From: an uncultured Subdoligranulum sp.
GTDB lineage: Bacteria; Bacillota_A; Clostridia; Oscillospirales; Ruminococcaceae
Assembly (NCBI RefSeq): GCF_937890665.1
Contig: NZ_CALADU010000183.1
Coordinates: 1 to 36,494 of the forward strand
DNA length: 36,494 nucleotides
Direction of reading: 5' to 3'
The notes under the pieces are model-generated. The model had not been told where the DNA came from. It saw only the letters and a list, made by a program, of their open reading frames with translations, and searched no databases. This document shows positions 15,788 through 24,430 of the stretch, in pieces; position 1 is the stretch's first letter; the number at the start of each line of letters is the position of its first letter. A program made the translations under genes and the position numbers.

Positions 15788-15817
15788 AACCGGCCCGCAT
15801 TGCGCGGGTCGGTTTTT
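15788..15817 (+). terminator. rho-independent terminator after the TPM gene
   Basis: Ten-base-pair stem (15788-15797 with 15805-15814, one G-T pair) followed by TTTTT. It separates the xpaC operon from the short-chain dehydrogenase gene. Confidence 0.82.
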
Positions 15818-15837
15818 GTTATAGAAGGGAGGCTGCC

Positions 15838-16602
15838 ATGGCAGCTTTTGCAGTGATCACCGGTGCCAGCTCCGGCATTGGGGCGGAATTTGCCCGCCAA
15901 CTGGCGGCACAAGGGTACGACCTGTTGCTGGTTGCCCGCCGGACCCAGCGATTGGAAGCCTTGGCAAAGGAGTTGCCCACCCGGTGCGAGGTCCTTGCGG
16001 CGGATCTGTCCCAGACAGAGGTTTGTCTGGGGCTGCTGGACGCTTTGCAGGACCGCCGGGTAGATTTGTTTATCAACAACGCCGGATTTGGTGCCTGCGG
16101 GGTGTTTGAGCAGGTGGACCTTGCCAAGGAATTGCAGATGGTGGATGTGAATGTACGGGCGGTACAGATCCTGACCAAAGGGATGGTCCAAAAGATGGAG
16201 AAGCAGGGCGGCGGCGCCTTGCTCAATGTAGGGTCCAGCGCAGGGTTGCTTCCCGCAGGACCCTATATGGCCACCTACTATGCCACCAAGGCTTATGTGG
16301 TCAGCTTGACCCAGTCGGTGGCGGCAGAACTGCGGGCACGCCGCAGTCCGGTCTATTTGGGATGCCTTTGCCCCGGGCCGGTGAATACCGAGTTCAATGC
16401 GGTGGCACAGGTACAGTTTGCACTGCCCGGTATTTCGGCACAGGCCTGCGTGCGCAGCGCGCTGGCAGGAATCCGCCGCCGTAAGACCATCATTGTGCCG
16501 GGCCCGATGATGGCTGTCGGTATGACGCTGAGCCGTCTGGTGCCCCGGCGGCCTCTGATCGCGATGGTGGCGCACCAGCAAAAGAGAAAAATGGGCCGCT
16601 AG
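15838..16602 (+). CDS. short-chain dehydrogenase/reductase (SDR family, DltE-like)
   Basis: NAD(P)-dependent oxidoreductase with a Rossmann fold. The 254-residue protein shows the cofactor motif TGASSGIG (residues 8-15), an arginine-rich segment after strand 2 (VARRTQR) that suggests NADP preference, FINNAG near residue 78, and the catalytic serine-tyrosine-lysine in GSSAGLLPAGPYMATYYATK. The C-terminal hydrophobic/basic end (MTLSRLVPRRPLIAMVAHQQ) is typical of SDRs such as DltE/YqjQ. The ATG at 15838 has AAGGGAGG. No partner gene points to a substrate. The ribosome site lies directly after the preceding terminator, so its transcript may come from leaky read-through or from an unseen promoter. 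Confidence 0.9.
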   Translation: MAAFAVITGASSGIGAEFARQLAAQGYDLLLVARRTQRLEALAKELPTRCEVLAADLSQTEVCLGLLDALQDRRVDLFINNAGFGACGVFEQVDLAKELQMVDVNVRAVQILTKGMVQKMEKQGGGALLNVGSSAGLLPAGPYMATYYATKAYVVSLTQSVAAELRARRSPVYLGCLCPGPVNTEFNAVAQVQFALPGISAQACVRSALAGIRRRKTIIVPGPMMAVGMTLSRLVPRRPLIAMVAHQQKRKMGR

Positions 16603-16731
16603 CCAGCGGTAAGACCGGGCACAGATGTCGCGAAGAGATGAATTTTTGCCGTTGGAACGACGAAAGCGTGGCACAGTTGACAGAGCGGTAAAATCTTGCG
16701 TTTGCCTCTGTTTTTATCGGCCGGTTTGTGC

Positions 16732-16737
16732 TATAAT
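16732..16737 (+). promoter_or_regulatory. -10 element of the surface-polymer operon promoter
   Basis: A perfect TATAAT with TGC in front of it (extended -10). There is no good -35 at 16-18 bases, which is tolerated when the TGn extension is present. It lies 47 bases before the ATG of the SGNH hydrolase gene. Confidence 0.55.
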
Positions 16738-16783
16738 CATACTGAATATAGTCAAATTTGCCTGTGGAGGAGGGAAAGTGCCC

Positions 16784-17944
16784 ATGGCGAACCCACAGCG
16801 TCCCGACCGGGACCGCCCGCGGCGGTCTCAGCCGGAATCGGAATACAACTGGCAGGACGGATGGGCTCGGCCGGATGCCCCGCGCCGTCCCGACCCACAG
16901 CGCGCTGCGCGCCGCGGTCCGCTTACGCCGGAACAGCAGCGGGCGGCTGCCCGCCGTGCCCGGGAGCGCCGCCGTCGTCGCCGCCGCACCTTTTTTGCGG
17001 GTACGGTAGGGGGCATTTTGCTGCTGTCCGGCATTATCACCCTGCTTTTGCCCCGCAGCGTGACCGGTGAGCCGGCCCCCGTCGAGGAAACCCCCACCGG
17101 CAGTGCCCAGTTGGTGGCCCCGCTGCCTTACGGCGGTTCCGGCAACAGCGAAACCGCCACGCAGACACTGAACTGGGGCAATGTGGGCCCGGTGGAACAA
17201 ACCGCAGATGCGGGCTATACCTATACGGCGGTTCCGTCGGCGCCCACGGCGTTGCCGGAATTTGGCCGGGTGGATACCTCTTGGTTTGCCGATGCGGCTT
17301 TTCTGGGTGACTCGCTGACCGCCGGCTTCTGTGAAAGTGAATATAACATCGACGTAGGCGGGGCGCTGATCTGCGGCTATGAGGGCGTCAGCCCCAACAG
17401 CATCGTCAACCGCACCACGGTAGAAAACCCCGACCGGGGCGAAGAAGTGGCGATGGATGTGCTTACCAATGCTCAGCCCGCCAAACTGTATATCTTGATC
17501 GGCACCAACGCGCTGGTATCCACCGGCAACGACGAGAGCTTTTTGAACTATTATGGCCGTATGCTGGACGAGCTGCAGGCGGCCTTGCCCAACACGGCCC
17601 TGTATGTTCAGTCGGTTCTGTCTGCCACGCAGGAAAAGGTGGAGGATGACGCGCCCGGTCTGGCGCCGGATCGGTTGGCTTCCATCAATGCCTCTATTGA
17701 GCAGATGTGCGTGGAGCGGGGCTGCTATTTCCTCGACCTCAACGCCGAGTTCAGTGATGAATCCGGGTATCTGCTTACCGACTATGCCCAGCCCGACGGC
17801 GTCCATCTGACCGTTTCGGGATACAACAAGTGGGTCAGCTATCTGTGTACCCATGTGCCTTATAATAAAAACAACCCCTATCAGGCCGGCAGCACCTACT
17901 ATTTGAGCGACGAAGTCAAACAACTGTTGGCCGACATTCCCTGA
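16784..17944 (+). CDS. membrane-anchored SGNH/GDSL hydrolase
   Basis: Predicted surface esterase or acetyltransferase-like hydrolase that could add or remove O-acyl groups on a wall polymer. The 386-residue protein has a basic N terminus of about 70 residues rich in Arg and Pro, one membrane segment near residues 72-92 (FFAGTVGGILLLSGIITLLL), a linker, and an outer SGNH domain: block I FLGDSLTAG (catalytic Ser), block III LIGTNAL (Asn), and block V DGVHLT (Asp and His). The ATG at 16784 has GGAGGAGGG (16766-16774); GTG 16778 is an in-frame alternative. It is the first gene of a codirectional run ending at 25648 that includes an ABC polysaccharide exporter, which supports action on that polymer. 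Confidence 0.87.
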   Translation: MANPQRPDRDRPRRSQPESEYNWQDGWARPDAPRRPDPQRAARRGPLTPEQQRAAARRARERRRRRRRTFFAGTVGGILLLSGIITLLLPRSVTGEPAPVEETPTGSAQLVAPLPYGGSGNSETATQTLNWGNVGPVEQTADAGYTYTAVPSAPTALPEFGRVDTSWFADAAFLGDSLTAGFCESEYNIDVGGALICGYEGVSPNSIVNRTTVENPDRGEEVAMDVLTNAQPAKLYILIGTNALVSTGNDESFLNYYGRMLDELQAALPNTALYVQSVLSATQEKVEDDAPGLAPDRLASINASIEQMCVERGCYFLDLNAEFSDESGYLLTDYAQPDGVHLTVSGYNKWVSYLCTHVPYNKNNPYQAGSTYYLSDEVKQLLADIP

Positions 17945-17961
17945 GCAAAAGAGGAGAGAGT

Positions 17962-19212
17962 ATGCCCAAACAGGACGAAGACCCCCGTTACACCGATCCC
18001 AACCATCCTTACAGCGGCAGCGGCAACCGCTACCAAAACCGGTACAGCAAGGACGAATACCATCGCGGCGACGGCCCCTTCCAGTTCCCGTGGTGGGCCA
18101 TTGTCATCGGTTTTGTGGTGTGGTGGCCGTTGGGAATCGTCTTCCTCATACTGAACCGTGCCATGCGCAATGGGCGGTTGGGCGGCTTTGAGGAGGCAGC
18201 CCGGCGGCGGACCCGAAAAGATATGTCCATCCCGATCGAACCGGTCTATACGGAAACAGAAACCCCTGTCTATGCCCAAGAGGAGCGCTCTGCCAATAAG
18301 GCGAAGCCGGCAGCGACTCCTAAAAAGGAGGGCGGTCAGGGCTTGATCACAGGTTTGACCATCGCCGGTGTGGCCCTGCTGATCTGCGGTTTGCTGGCAT
18401 TGCCTGACGGCATGTATTGGCTGCCCGATGCGTTGGTGGAAGGCGGATATTACTGGACTTGGGTGTTGGAAGAGATGATCCCTGTCCTGATGATGCTGAC
18501 CGGCGGCGTAGGGTGCCTGTTTGGCGCGCATACCGTGCGCACCAATCGCCGGATGCGCAAAAAGATCGACAACATCGTGGGGGATGCCAAAAACATGCCC
18601 ATTGCCGACATTGCTGCGGCTGTGCCCTGCAGTTACGAGAAGTGCTGTAAGCATCTGGAAAACTGCATCGATGACGGGGTGTTTGGCCCCGATGCCTATC
18701 TGGATATGCGCCGCCGGTATCTGGTGGTGGAAGGCAAAGCGCCGGAACCGACCCCCAAAAAGCCGCGCAAGGCAAAGCCTGCCGCCGAGGAAAAGGACCA
18801 ATACCAAAAAATCTTAGAGGAACTGCGCCGGGTCAACGACGCCATCCCCGACGAGGAGATGAGCGATAAGATCAGCCGGTTGGAGGCAGTCTCGGCCAAA
18901 ATTTTCGAGCAAGCCAAGGCCGACCCTGATAAACTGCCCCGGATGCGCAAGTTCATGGACTATTATCTGCCGACCTCCTTAAAGCTGCTGCAAACCTACG
19001 CGGAGTTGGATGCGCAGGGGGTCGAAGGAGAGAATATCACCGAGTCCAAACGCCGCATTGAGCAGACGATGGACACGCTGGTGCACGCCTTTGAAACCCA
19101 GTTGGATCAGCTCTTTCAGGAGGATGCACTGGATGTCAGCGCCGACATCGACGTGATGGAAAATATGCTGCGTGCCGACGGTCTGGCCGGCGACACGCCG
19201 TTTAAACTGTAA
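17962..19212 (+). CDS. XpaC-family fusion: membrane segments, helical/winged-helix-like middle, C-terminal XpaC domain
   Basis: The 416-residue protein starts with a polar, Tyr/Asp-rich stretch, has a first membrane segment near residues 43-65, a linker, two more near 127-147 and 168-188, then a compact region (MPIADIAAAVPCSYEKCCKH and LENCIDDGVFGPDAYLD) that looks like a small winged-helix or PCI-type module, and finally a C-terminal block of about 130 residues homologous to the XpaC protein at 12279-12908 (NDAIPDEEMSDKISRLEAVS; MDYYLPTSLKLLQTYAEL; LDVSADIDVMENML). The ATG at 17962 has AGAGGAGAG. It sits between the SGNH hydrolase (17 bases) and the exporter permease (24 bases). The function is unknown; no telA lies beside this copy. 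Confidence 0.8.
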   Translation: MPKQDEDPRYTDPNHPYSGSGNRYQNRYSKDEYHRGDGPFQFPWWAIVIGFVVWWPLGIVFLILNRAMRNGRLGGFEEAARRRTRKDMSIPIEPVYTETETPVYAQEERSANKAKPAATPKKEGGQGLITGLTIAGVALLICGLLALPDGMYWLPDALVEGGYYWTWVLEEMIPVLMMLTGGVGCLFGAHTVRTNRRMRKKIDNIVGDAKNMPIADIAAAVPCSYEKCCKHLENCIDDGVFGPDAYLDMRRRYLVVEGKAPEPTPKKPRKAKPAAEEKDQYQKILEELRRVNDAIPDEEMSDKISRLEAVSAKIFEQAKADPDKLPRMRKFMDYYLPTSLKLLQTYAELDAQGVEGENITESKRRIEQTMDTLVHAFETQLDQLFQEDALDVSADIDVMENMLRADGLAGDTPFKL

Positions 19213-19236
19213 AAAATAGGGGAGAGAACCGAACCC

Positions 19237-20037
19237 ATGCAACACCAACCCCAAGGCCAGCTGCGCACCAGCTGGGGCCACTTCAAGAAATACCGCCCGC
19301 TGATCCGGGAATTGGTCACCCGTGACCTCAAGGTCAAATACCGCCGCAGTTTTCTGGGCTACGTGTGGAGCATCCTCAATCCGCTGCTTATGATGCTGCT
19401 GCAAACGCTGGTCTTTTCGTACATGTTCCGCTGGGATATTCCCAACTATCCGCTTTATCTGATCTGCGGCAATACGCTGTTCAGCTTCTTTAACGAAAGC
19501 ACCAATATGGGTATGGGCAGCGTACTGGGCAATTCTTCCCTGATCAAAAAAGTGTACGTGCCCAAGTTTATCTTTCCCATCAGCCGGGTGGTGTCCAGCT
19601 TTGTAAACCTGCTGTTCAGCTTGACTGCCATCGTGTTGGTCATGCTCATCACCCGGTCGCCCATCTACCCCACGCTGCTGTTGGTCTGGGCACCGCTGCT
19701 GCTTCTGTTTTTGTTCTGCTGCGGCATGGCGCTGCTTTTGTCGGCGCTGGCGGTCTACTTCCGGGATTTGCAGTATCTGTACGGCATTCTGACTATGGCG
19801 TGGATGTACGCCACCCCGCTCTTCTATCCATTCTCGCAGCTGCCTCTTTTTATGCAGCAGGTCGTTAAATTCAACCCGCTGTATCACTATGTCAACTGCC
19901 TGCGCTGTCTGGTTATGTATGGCTTTGTGCCCGGTCCCAATACTTGGTTCGCCTGCATTGCCAGTGCAGTGGTCATGATGGTGCTGGGGCTCGCGGCCTT
20001 CCGCAAGCTGCAGCGCAACTTTATTCTGTATCTGTAA
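19237..20037 (+). CDS. ABC-2 type polysaccharide/teichoic acid export permease (TagG/Wzm type)
   Basis: Transmembrane subunit that moves a lipid-linked surface polymer or glycolipid across the membrane. The 266-residue protein has the family N-terminal cytoplasmic helix (LIRELVTRDLKVKYRRSFLGYVWSI in two parts, residues about 23-47), six membrane segments, and the conserved late region YATPLFYPFSQLP and FNPLYHYVNCLRC. The ATG at 19237 has GGGGAGAG. The ATPase gene starts 13 bases downstream. Similarity to TagG/Wzm/RfbD is clear; the cargo is not. Confidence 0.93.
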   Translation: MQHQPQGQLRTSWGHFKKYRPLIRELVTRDLKVKYRRSFLGYVWSILNPLLMMLLQTLVFSYMFRWDIPNYPLYLICGNTLFSFFNESTNMGMGSVLGNSSLIKKVYVPKFIFPISRVVSSFVNLLFSLTAIVLVMLITRSPIYPTLLLVWAPLLLLFLFCCGMALLLSALAVYFRDLQYLYGILTMAWMYATPLFYPFSQLPLFMQQVVKFNPLYHYVNCLRCLVMYGFVPGPNTWFACIASAVVMMVLGLAAFRKLQRNFILYL

Positions 20038-20050
20038 GGAGCCGCTCGCT

Positions 20051-20791
20051 ATGCCCATCATTCAGGTGCAAGACGTCTCGATGCGCTTTAATCTGGCGCA
20101 GGAAAAAACCGAGACCCTTAAAGAATACACCGTCAAATTGCTGAAACATCAGCTCTTTTTCAATGAGTTCTACGCCCTGCAAAATGTTTCCTTCTCCATC
20201 GAACAGGGGGAATCGGTGGCCTTGATCGGCCGCAACGGCAGCGGCAAGAGCACGATGCTCAAGCTCATCGCGGGGGTCATGTATCCTACACGGGGAACTG
20301 TGCGTGTCAACGGCGAAATTGCCCCGCTTATCGAGCTGGGCGCAGGTTTTGATCTGGAGCTTACCGCCCGGGAAAACGTCTTTCTCAACGGGGCAGTGCT
20401 GGGCCATGACCGGGAGTATATGGAGGCACATTTCCAAAATATCATCGACTTTGCCGAGTTGTGGGACTTTGTGGACGTGCCGGTGAAAAACTACTCCAGC
20501 GGTATGATCGCCCGGCTGGGCTTTTCCATTGCCACCGAAGTGGAGGCCGAAATTCTGGCTTGTGACGAGATCCTGTCGGTAGGCGATTTTATGTTCCAGC
20601 AAAAATGCCATCAGCGCATGGAAAAGATGCTGTCCGGCGGCACGACGCTGCTCTTTGTCAGCCATGACATCAATCAGGTCAAACAGCTCTGCAAGCGGGC
20701 CATCTGGATCGACCATGGCCATCTGCGGGGGGACGGCCCGGCGGAGGAAGTTTGCGACGCCTATGTGGCCGCTATGCAGCGCGGCGAATGA
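20051..20791 (+). CDS. ABC transporter ATP-binding protein for polysaccharide export (TagH/Wzt type, no C-terminal binding domain)
   Basis: Energises the preceding permease. The 246-residue protein contains Walker A GRNGSGKS (K66), a Q-loop region around IAPLIELGAGFDLELTA typical of the polysaccharide exporter group, the signature YSSGMIARLGFS, Walker B EILACDEILSVGD and the switch histidine in LLFVSHDINQV. It stops soon after the nucleotide-binding domain, so it lacks the C-terminal carbohydrate-recognition domain of Wzt or the extracellular part of long TagH. The N terminus has the short helix (LAQEKTETLKEYTVKLLK) seen in this group. The ATG at 20051 has AAGGAG. The downstream gene start lies within or just after its stop. 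Confidence 0.94.
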   Translation: MPIIQVQDVSMRFNLAQEKTETLKEYTVKLLKHQLFFNEFYALQNVSFSIEQGESVALIGRNGSGKSTMLKLIAGVMYPTRGTVRVNGEIAPLIELGAGFDLELTARENVFLNGAVLGHDREYMEAHFQNIIDFAELWDFVDVPVKNYSSGMIARLGFSIATEVEAEILACDEILSVGDFMFQQKCHQRMEKMLSGGTTLLFVSHDINQVKQLCKRAIWIDHGHLRGDGPAEEVCDAYVAAMQRGE

Positions 20792-20799
20792 GGAACCCT

Positions 20800-22581
20800 A
20801 TGACGTTACACAAAAAGCAAAATCTGTTGCAGGAAGGCGGCATGATCCTTTTGGTGATCGCCGCCATCGCTTTGACGGAGTATTTTTTCTTTCAGCTTTG
20901 GCGGCTGGACTGGCATGTGCCAATGCTCTACGGCGGCGACGGCATCTACTGGGTAGGGCAGGTGCAGCGCAGCTACGGCGAACTGACCCAGTCGCTGGGG
21001 TGGCCTTTCTACCAGCCGCCCAGCCCCTACGAACCCAACTATGACCTGATCTACGACCTGTTTGTGGCTTTCGTAGGGCTGTTTACCAAGGATACCGGCA
21101 TCGTCTTTAACCTGTACGTGCTGGTCATTCCCTTCGCCAATGCTTTGGCCGGCTATGCGGTGTTTCGCATGGTGGGCATGCGGCGTTGGTTGGCGTTTGC
21201 CTTCGGTGTGACCTTTGGCATCTGCCCCTATGTGCAGCAACGGTTGGCCGGACATATGATGCTGGCCGCTGTGGAATTTGTGCCGTTCTCGATTCTGCTT
21301 TGTCTGTGGTGTGCCGAGGATCCCACCTTTGCCCGACCGGGCAAGGGCTTTTTCCGCAATCGGCGCAACTGGCTGGCCATTGCCTTTGCATGGGGAATCG
21401 CCAACAACGGTGCGGCGTACTACCCCTATTTTACCTGCTTTTTCCTCTGCATCACGGCGCTGTGCCTGATCCTGCGGGACCGGAAACTGGCCGCCGGTGT
21501 GCCCTGCTTTTTGACCATTGCCGAGATTGTGGCGTGGATGATCCCTGACTTTTTCCCCATGGTATTGGGGATGCTGGCTGGGGTGGGCAGCACCCTGACC
21601 AATGGCGTGTATCGCAGCCCTATCGGCGCTGACATTTACAGCCTGCGGATCAGCAGCTTACTGCTCTCGCCCAATGGGTACGGCTGGGATAAACTGGCCA
21701 AATGGCTCAAACAGTATTTCCATCTGCTGGCCACCGACGAAGGCCCCATGTACAACGAAAATGCCTACGGTTATCTGGGCATTGTGGGCGTGGTGGGCTT
21801 TCTTGTACTGCTGGTGCTGCTCTTCAAAAACCATGATTGGCAGTCCGGTAAGACTCAGACCCCTCGTCTGGGGGACCGGGTTTGGCTGTTGGGGCGTCTG
21901 AACGTAGCGGCACTGCTGTTGGCCTCGATTGCCAGCTTCGGCGGCTTGATCGGCATTCTGGTGCGCTATATCCGCGGGTACAACCGTATTAGCCCTTATA
22001 TTGCCTTTTTGGCCTTGTTGGCAGTGGGGCTCTGGGCTGAACATTGTCTGCAAACCCGAAAAGGCCGGGCAAAACGCTTGTTTGCGGTGGTGCTGGTGGT
22101 CGTCATGGGGTACAGCTACTGGGAACAGCAGGGCCTGTTTACCCCCAACTATGAGAAGGTCCAGACCACTTGGTATCAGGATGCTGCCTTTATGGAACAG
22201 GTGGAAGCGGAAGCCGGTGACGGCGCAGTGATCTTCCAACTGCCCTATATGAAGAATTTTGAGAATGGATCCCTCAACAATATGTGGGATTATACCTTGC
22301 TGCGCGGCCCCTTGCACAGCGACACGCTGCGGTTTAGTTACGGTGCCGGATACGGTACCGAGAACGGTGTCTGGTATCAAGAGACCAGCCAGTTGGAACC
22401 TGACGCCATGGTAGCGGAACTGCGGGCGCAAGGCGTGGCAGGCATCTATCTGGATCTGGACGGTTACGCGGTAGCGGAACAGCAGCAAACGCTGGAGGAT
22501 CTCATGACAGCGGCTGGCTGCGAAGAAGGGGATGTGATCGCCCACGAAAGCGGGCTTGTCTACTACATTCCGCTGGACTGA
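20800..22581 (+). CDS. polytopic membrane protein, glycosyltransferase-C/YfhO-like
   Basis: I do not recognise a named family. The 593-residue protein has about eleven to twelve membrane segments, a first outer loop with YGGDGIYWVGQ (acidic residue where glycosyltransferase-C enzymes carry their catalytic Asp), aromatic-rich loops (GWPFYQPPSPYEPNYD), and a soluble outer C-terminal domain of about 160 residues after NYEKVQTTWYQDAAF. This layout is that of lipid-linked sugar transferases such as YfhO and related proteins. ATG 20800 is preceded by GAGGA; ATG 20788 overlaps the ABC stop (ATGA) and would add four residues but has no ribosome site. It follows the exporter ATPase directly and precedes two further membrane proteins of similar type. 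Sugar donor and acceptor are unknown. Confidence 0.7.
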   Translation: MTLHKKQNLLQEGGMILLVIAAIALTEYFFFQLWRLDWHVPMLYGGDGIYWVGQVQRSYGELTQSLGWPFYQPPSPYEPNYDLIYDLFVAFVGLFTKDTGIVFNLYVLVIPFANALAGYAVFRMVGMRRWLAFAFGVTFGICPYVQQRLAGHMMLAAVEFVPFSILLCLWCAEDPTFARPGKGFFRNRRNWLAIAFAWGIANNGAAYYPYFTCFFLCITALCLILRDRKLAAGVPCFLTIAEIVAWMIPDFFPMVLGMLAGVGSTLTNGVYRSPIGADIYSLRISSLLLSPNGYGWDKLAKWLKQYFHLLATDEGPMYNENAYGYLGIVGVVGFLVLLVLLFKNHDWQSGKTQTPRLGDRVWLLGRLNVAALLLASIASFGGLIGILVRYIRGYNRISPYIAFLALLAVGLWAEHCLQTRKGRAKRLFAVVLVVVMGYSYWEQQGLFTPNYEKVQTTWYQDAAFMEQVEAEAGDGAVIFQLPYMKNFENGSLNNMWDYTLLRGPLHSDTLRFSYGAGYGTENGVWYQETSQLEPDAMVAELRAQGVAGIYLDLDGYAVAEQQQTLEDLMTAAGCEEGDVIAHESGLVYYIPLD

Positions 22582-22600
22582 ACGTGACGGAGAATAACCG

Positions 22601-24400
22601 ATGGAACTGAAACGTTGGACGGAAAAGCGCTGGTTTTGGCCGGCGGTATGTCTGTTGTCCTTTGCGGCGGGATGGTGGTACCTGAGCATCACCACCTGCG
22701 CCCAGCTGGGCGGCGATGACGAGATCATCAACCTGCAAAACTATTACTATGCTACCCACCATACCTTCTGGGACGTTCTGCTCATGAACTGGAAGTCGGT
22801 TTTGCCCCAGTTTTTGTTGCAGGCAGGGCGGTTCCGGCCTTTTTCTTCTCCGCCTTTGATTGGTTGGACCAGCTATTTTTTGGGCGACTTGGTGGGGTAT
22901 AGGCTCTATATTTTGGCTTGGACCTACGCCGATATTGCCCTGACCGGTTGGTTGGTGGGCAAGGCGACCCATAACAAAAAATTGGGCATGCTGTGCTTCT
23001 GCCTGATGCCTATGATGTTTTCGCTTTGGCAGGACTCCACCGGCAACAGCCTGTATTCCTACGGCGCTTTGGTGCAAAGCACCTTGCTGCCGGTGCTGGT
23101 GGCGGGGCTGTGCGTGCTGCGCTGGCAGGACACCGGCCATAAACGCTGGGCAGTGATAGCGGCGTATTGCGCGTTACACGCCTGCGCCACTTTTGAGATC
23201 GGCTTTGTGTATATTGTGCCGCTCTTCGGGCTGGCATGGCTCTACACCGGCAAGGTGCGCCCGGCCCTGCGTCTCAGCCTGCCTATCTTGGCAGGGGAGG
23301 GGGCTGCGCTGGCCTTCAATGTGGGGGCGCGGGTGGTCAACGCCCTGCGTGCTGCGGGAATTTTGGCGGGGGATGCCGCCAATCTGGAAGGCATTTCTCC
23401 CAATTTCGATTTGGTGGCCATTCTGCGGACCTGGGTTATGCAGATGTCGGCAGGGTTCCCCCTCAACGCTATGATCGCGGGCAAAATGCGACCCGGTCCG
23501 GTGGAAGTTTCCGATGTGATCTGTGGCGTGGTGCTGGCTGTGGCGGTGATCCTTGTGTTGGCCGCGCTGGATCGGCTGCCCACCCCGCAGGAAAACGGCA
23601 TCCTTTTCCTTACCGGATTGGCGATGCTCTCTGCCCCGGCGCTGCTCATTGCGGTGTCGCCTAAATATCAACAGGACGGCAACGTGGACTGGCGGCACGG
23701 CTATATTCCCCAGACGGTGGAATCGTTCGGCGTGGGCCTGATGGCAGCCGCCGTATTGATCTGGCTGCTGCGCTGGGCCCGGCGTAAAAGTTGGTGGCCC
23801 CGCCGTCGGGCGGTGGTCAGCGTGCTGCTGGCGGCAGGCATGGCGTTCTCGGTGGTATGGCAGCGGTCGCTGACCCGAGCTTCCTACGAGGGCGGCGGGC
23901 GGGATTATACCGTCTTTGGTGAGGCGGTGGCTGCCGGTATTGCCGACGAAGTGGGCACCGAGGATCCGGTGGTTTGCGACTTCATCGTATGGGGCGGTAA
24001 CCTGACAGCCCAGAAGGCGTTTTTCCAGCGCTATGCCGACACCAACACCAACGCCCATGCACTGGTGGTTTGGCGTGGTGAATCCCATGAGGAAACCACT
24101 GTCTACCGGTTGGGCATCGGACGAGGTGCCGATAAGAATTACGACATTGCGTGGCTGGGGCTTGGGGCCGATGAGCCGTTGGAAACGGTGACCGGCGTAA
24201 CAGTTTATCTGCCGCCCCGAGCCGATACGGAGGGTGTGCTGCAATATACCACCCGCAGTGCCGACGGCACCGAAACCGCCTACACCGTACCGGTTCAGTC
24301 ACTGGTCAGCGGCAACGCGGAGGACGGTGGCCTATGGCTGACCATCCCCGAAACCGATCCGGTGCTGGGGGACAGCATTCAACTGACGGCGGCGGAATAA
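22601..24400 (+). CDS. polytopic membrane protein, glycosyltransferase-C-like
   Basis: Unassigned 599-residue membrane protein. After the first membrane segment (residues about 12-28) comes a loop with LGGDDEIINLQNYYYATHH, where the paired Asp recall the catalytic motif of glycosyltransferase-C enzymes, followed by AGRFRPFSSPPL. About ten membrane segments are seen up to residue 430, then a soluble C-terminal part of about 170 residues (ASYEGGGRDYTVFGEAVAAG onwards) ending in a beta-rich stretch. The ATG at 22601 has ACGGAGA upstream and lies 19 bases after the preceding gene. It is placed with the exporter and two related proteins, so it probably modifies the exported glycan from the outer side. 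This is inference. Confidence 0.68.
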   Translation: MELKRWTEKRWFWPAVCLLSFAAGWWYLSITTCAQLGGDDEIINLQNYYYATHHTFWDVLLMNWKSVLPQFLLQAGRFRPFSSPPLIGWTSYFLGDLVGYRLYILAWTYADIALTGWLVGKATHNKKLGMLCFCLMPMMFSLWQDSTGNSLYSYGALVQSTLLPVLVAGLCVLRWQDTGHKRWAVIAAYCALHACATFEIGFVYIVPLFGLAWLYTGKVRPALRLSLPILAGEGAALAFNVGARVVNALRAAGILAGDAANLEGISPNFDLVAILRTWVMQMSAGFPLNAMIAGKMRPGPVEVSDVICGVVLAVAVILVLAALDRLPTPQENGILFLTGLAMLSAPALLIAVSPKYQQDGNVDWRHGYIPQTVESFGVGLMAAAVLIWLLRWARRKSWWPRRRAVVSVLLAAGMAFSVVWQRSLTRASYEGGGRDYTVFGEAVAAGIADEVGTEDPVVCDFIVWGGNLTAQKAFFQRYADTNTNAHALVVWRGESHEETTVYRLGIGRGADKNYDIAWLGLGADEPLETVTGVTVYLPPRADTEGVLQYTTRSADGTETAYTVPVQSLVSGNAEDGGLWLTIPETDPVLGDSIQLTAAE

Positions 24401-24430
24401 GGCGCCGATTCTAGCAAAGAGGATTTCTAT

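Noticed and set aside
16677..16682. Perfect TTGACA upstream of the SGNH hydrolase gene
   Set aside because: No -10-like hexamer lies 16-18 bases downstream; the extended -10 at 16732 is a better candidate.
15235..17923. Two long minus-strand frames opposite the TPM, SDR and SGNH genes
   Set aside because: Each crosses several plus-strand genes and a terminator; both are composition effects.
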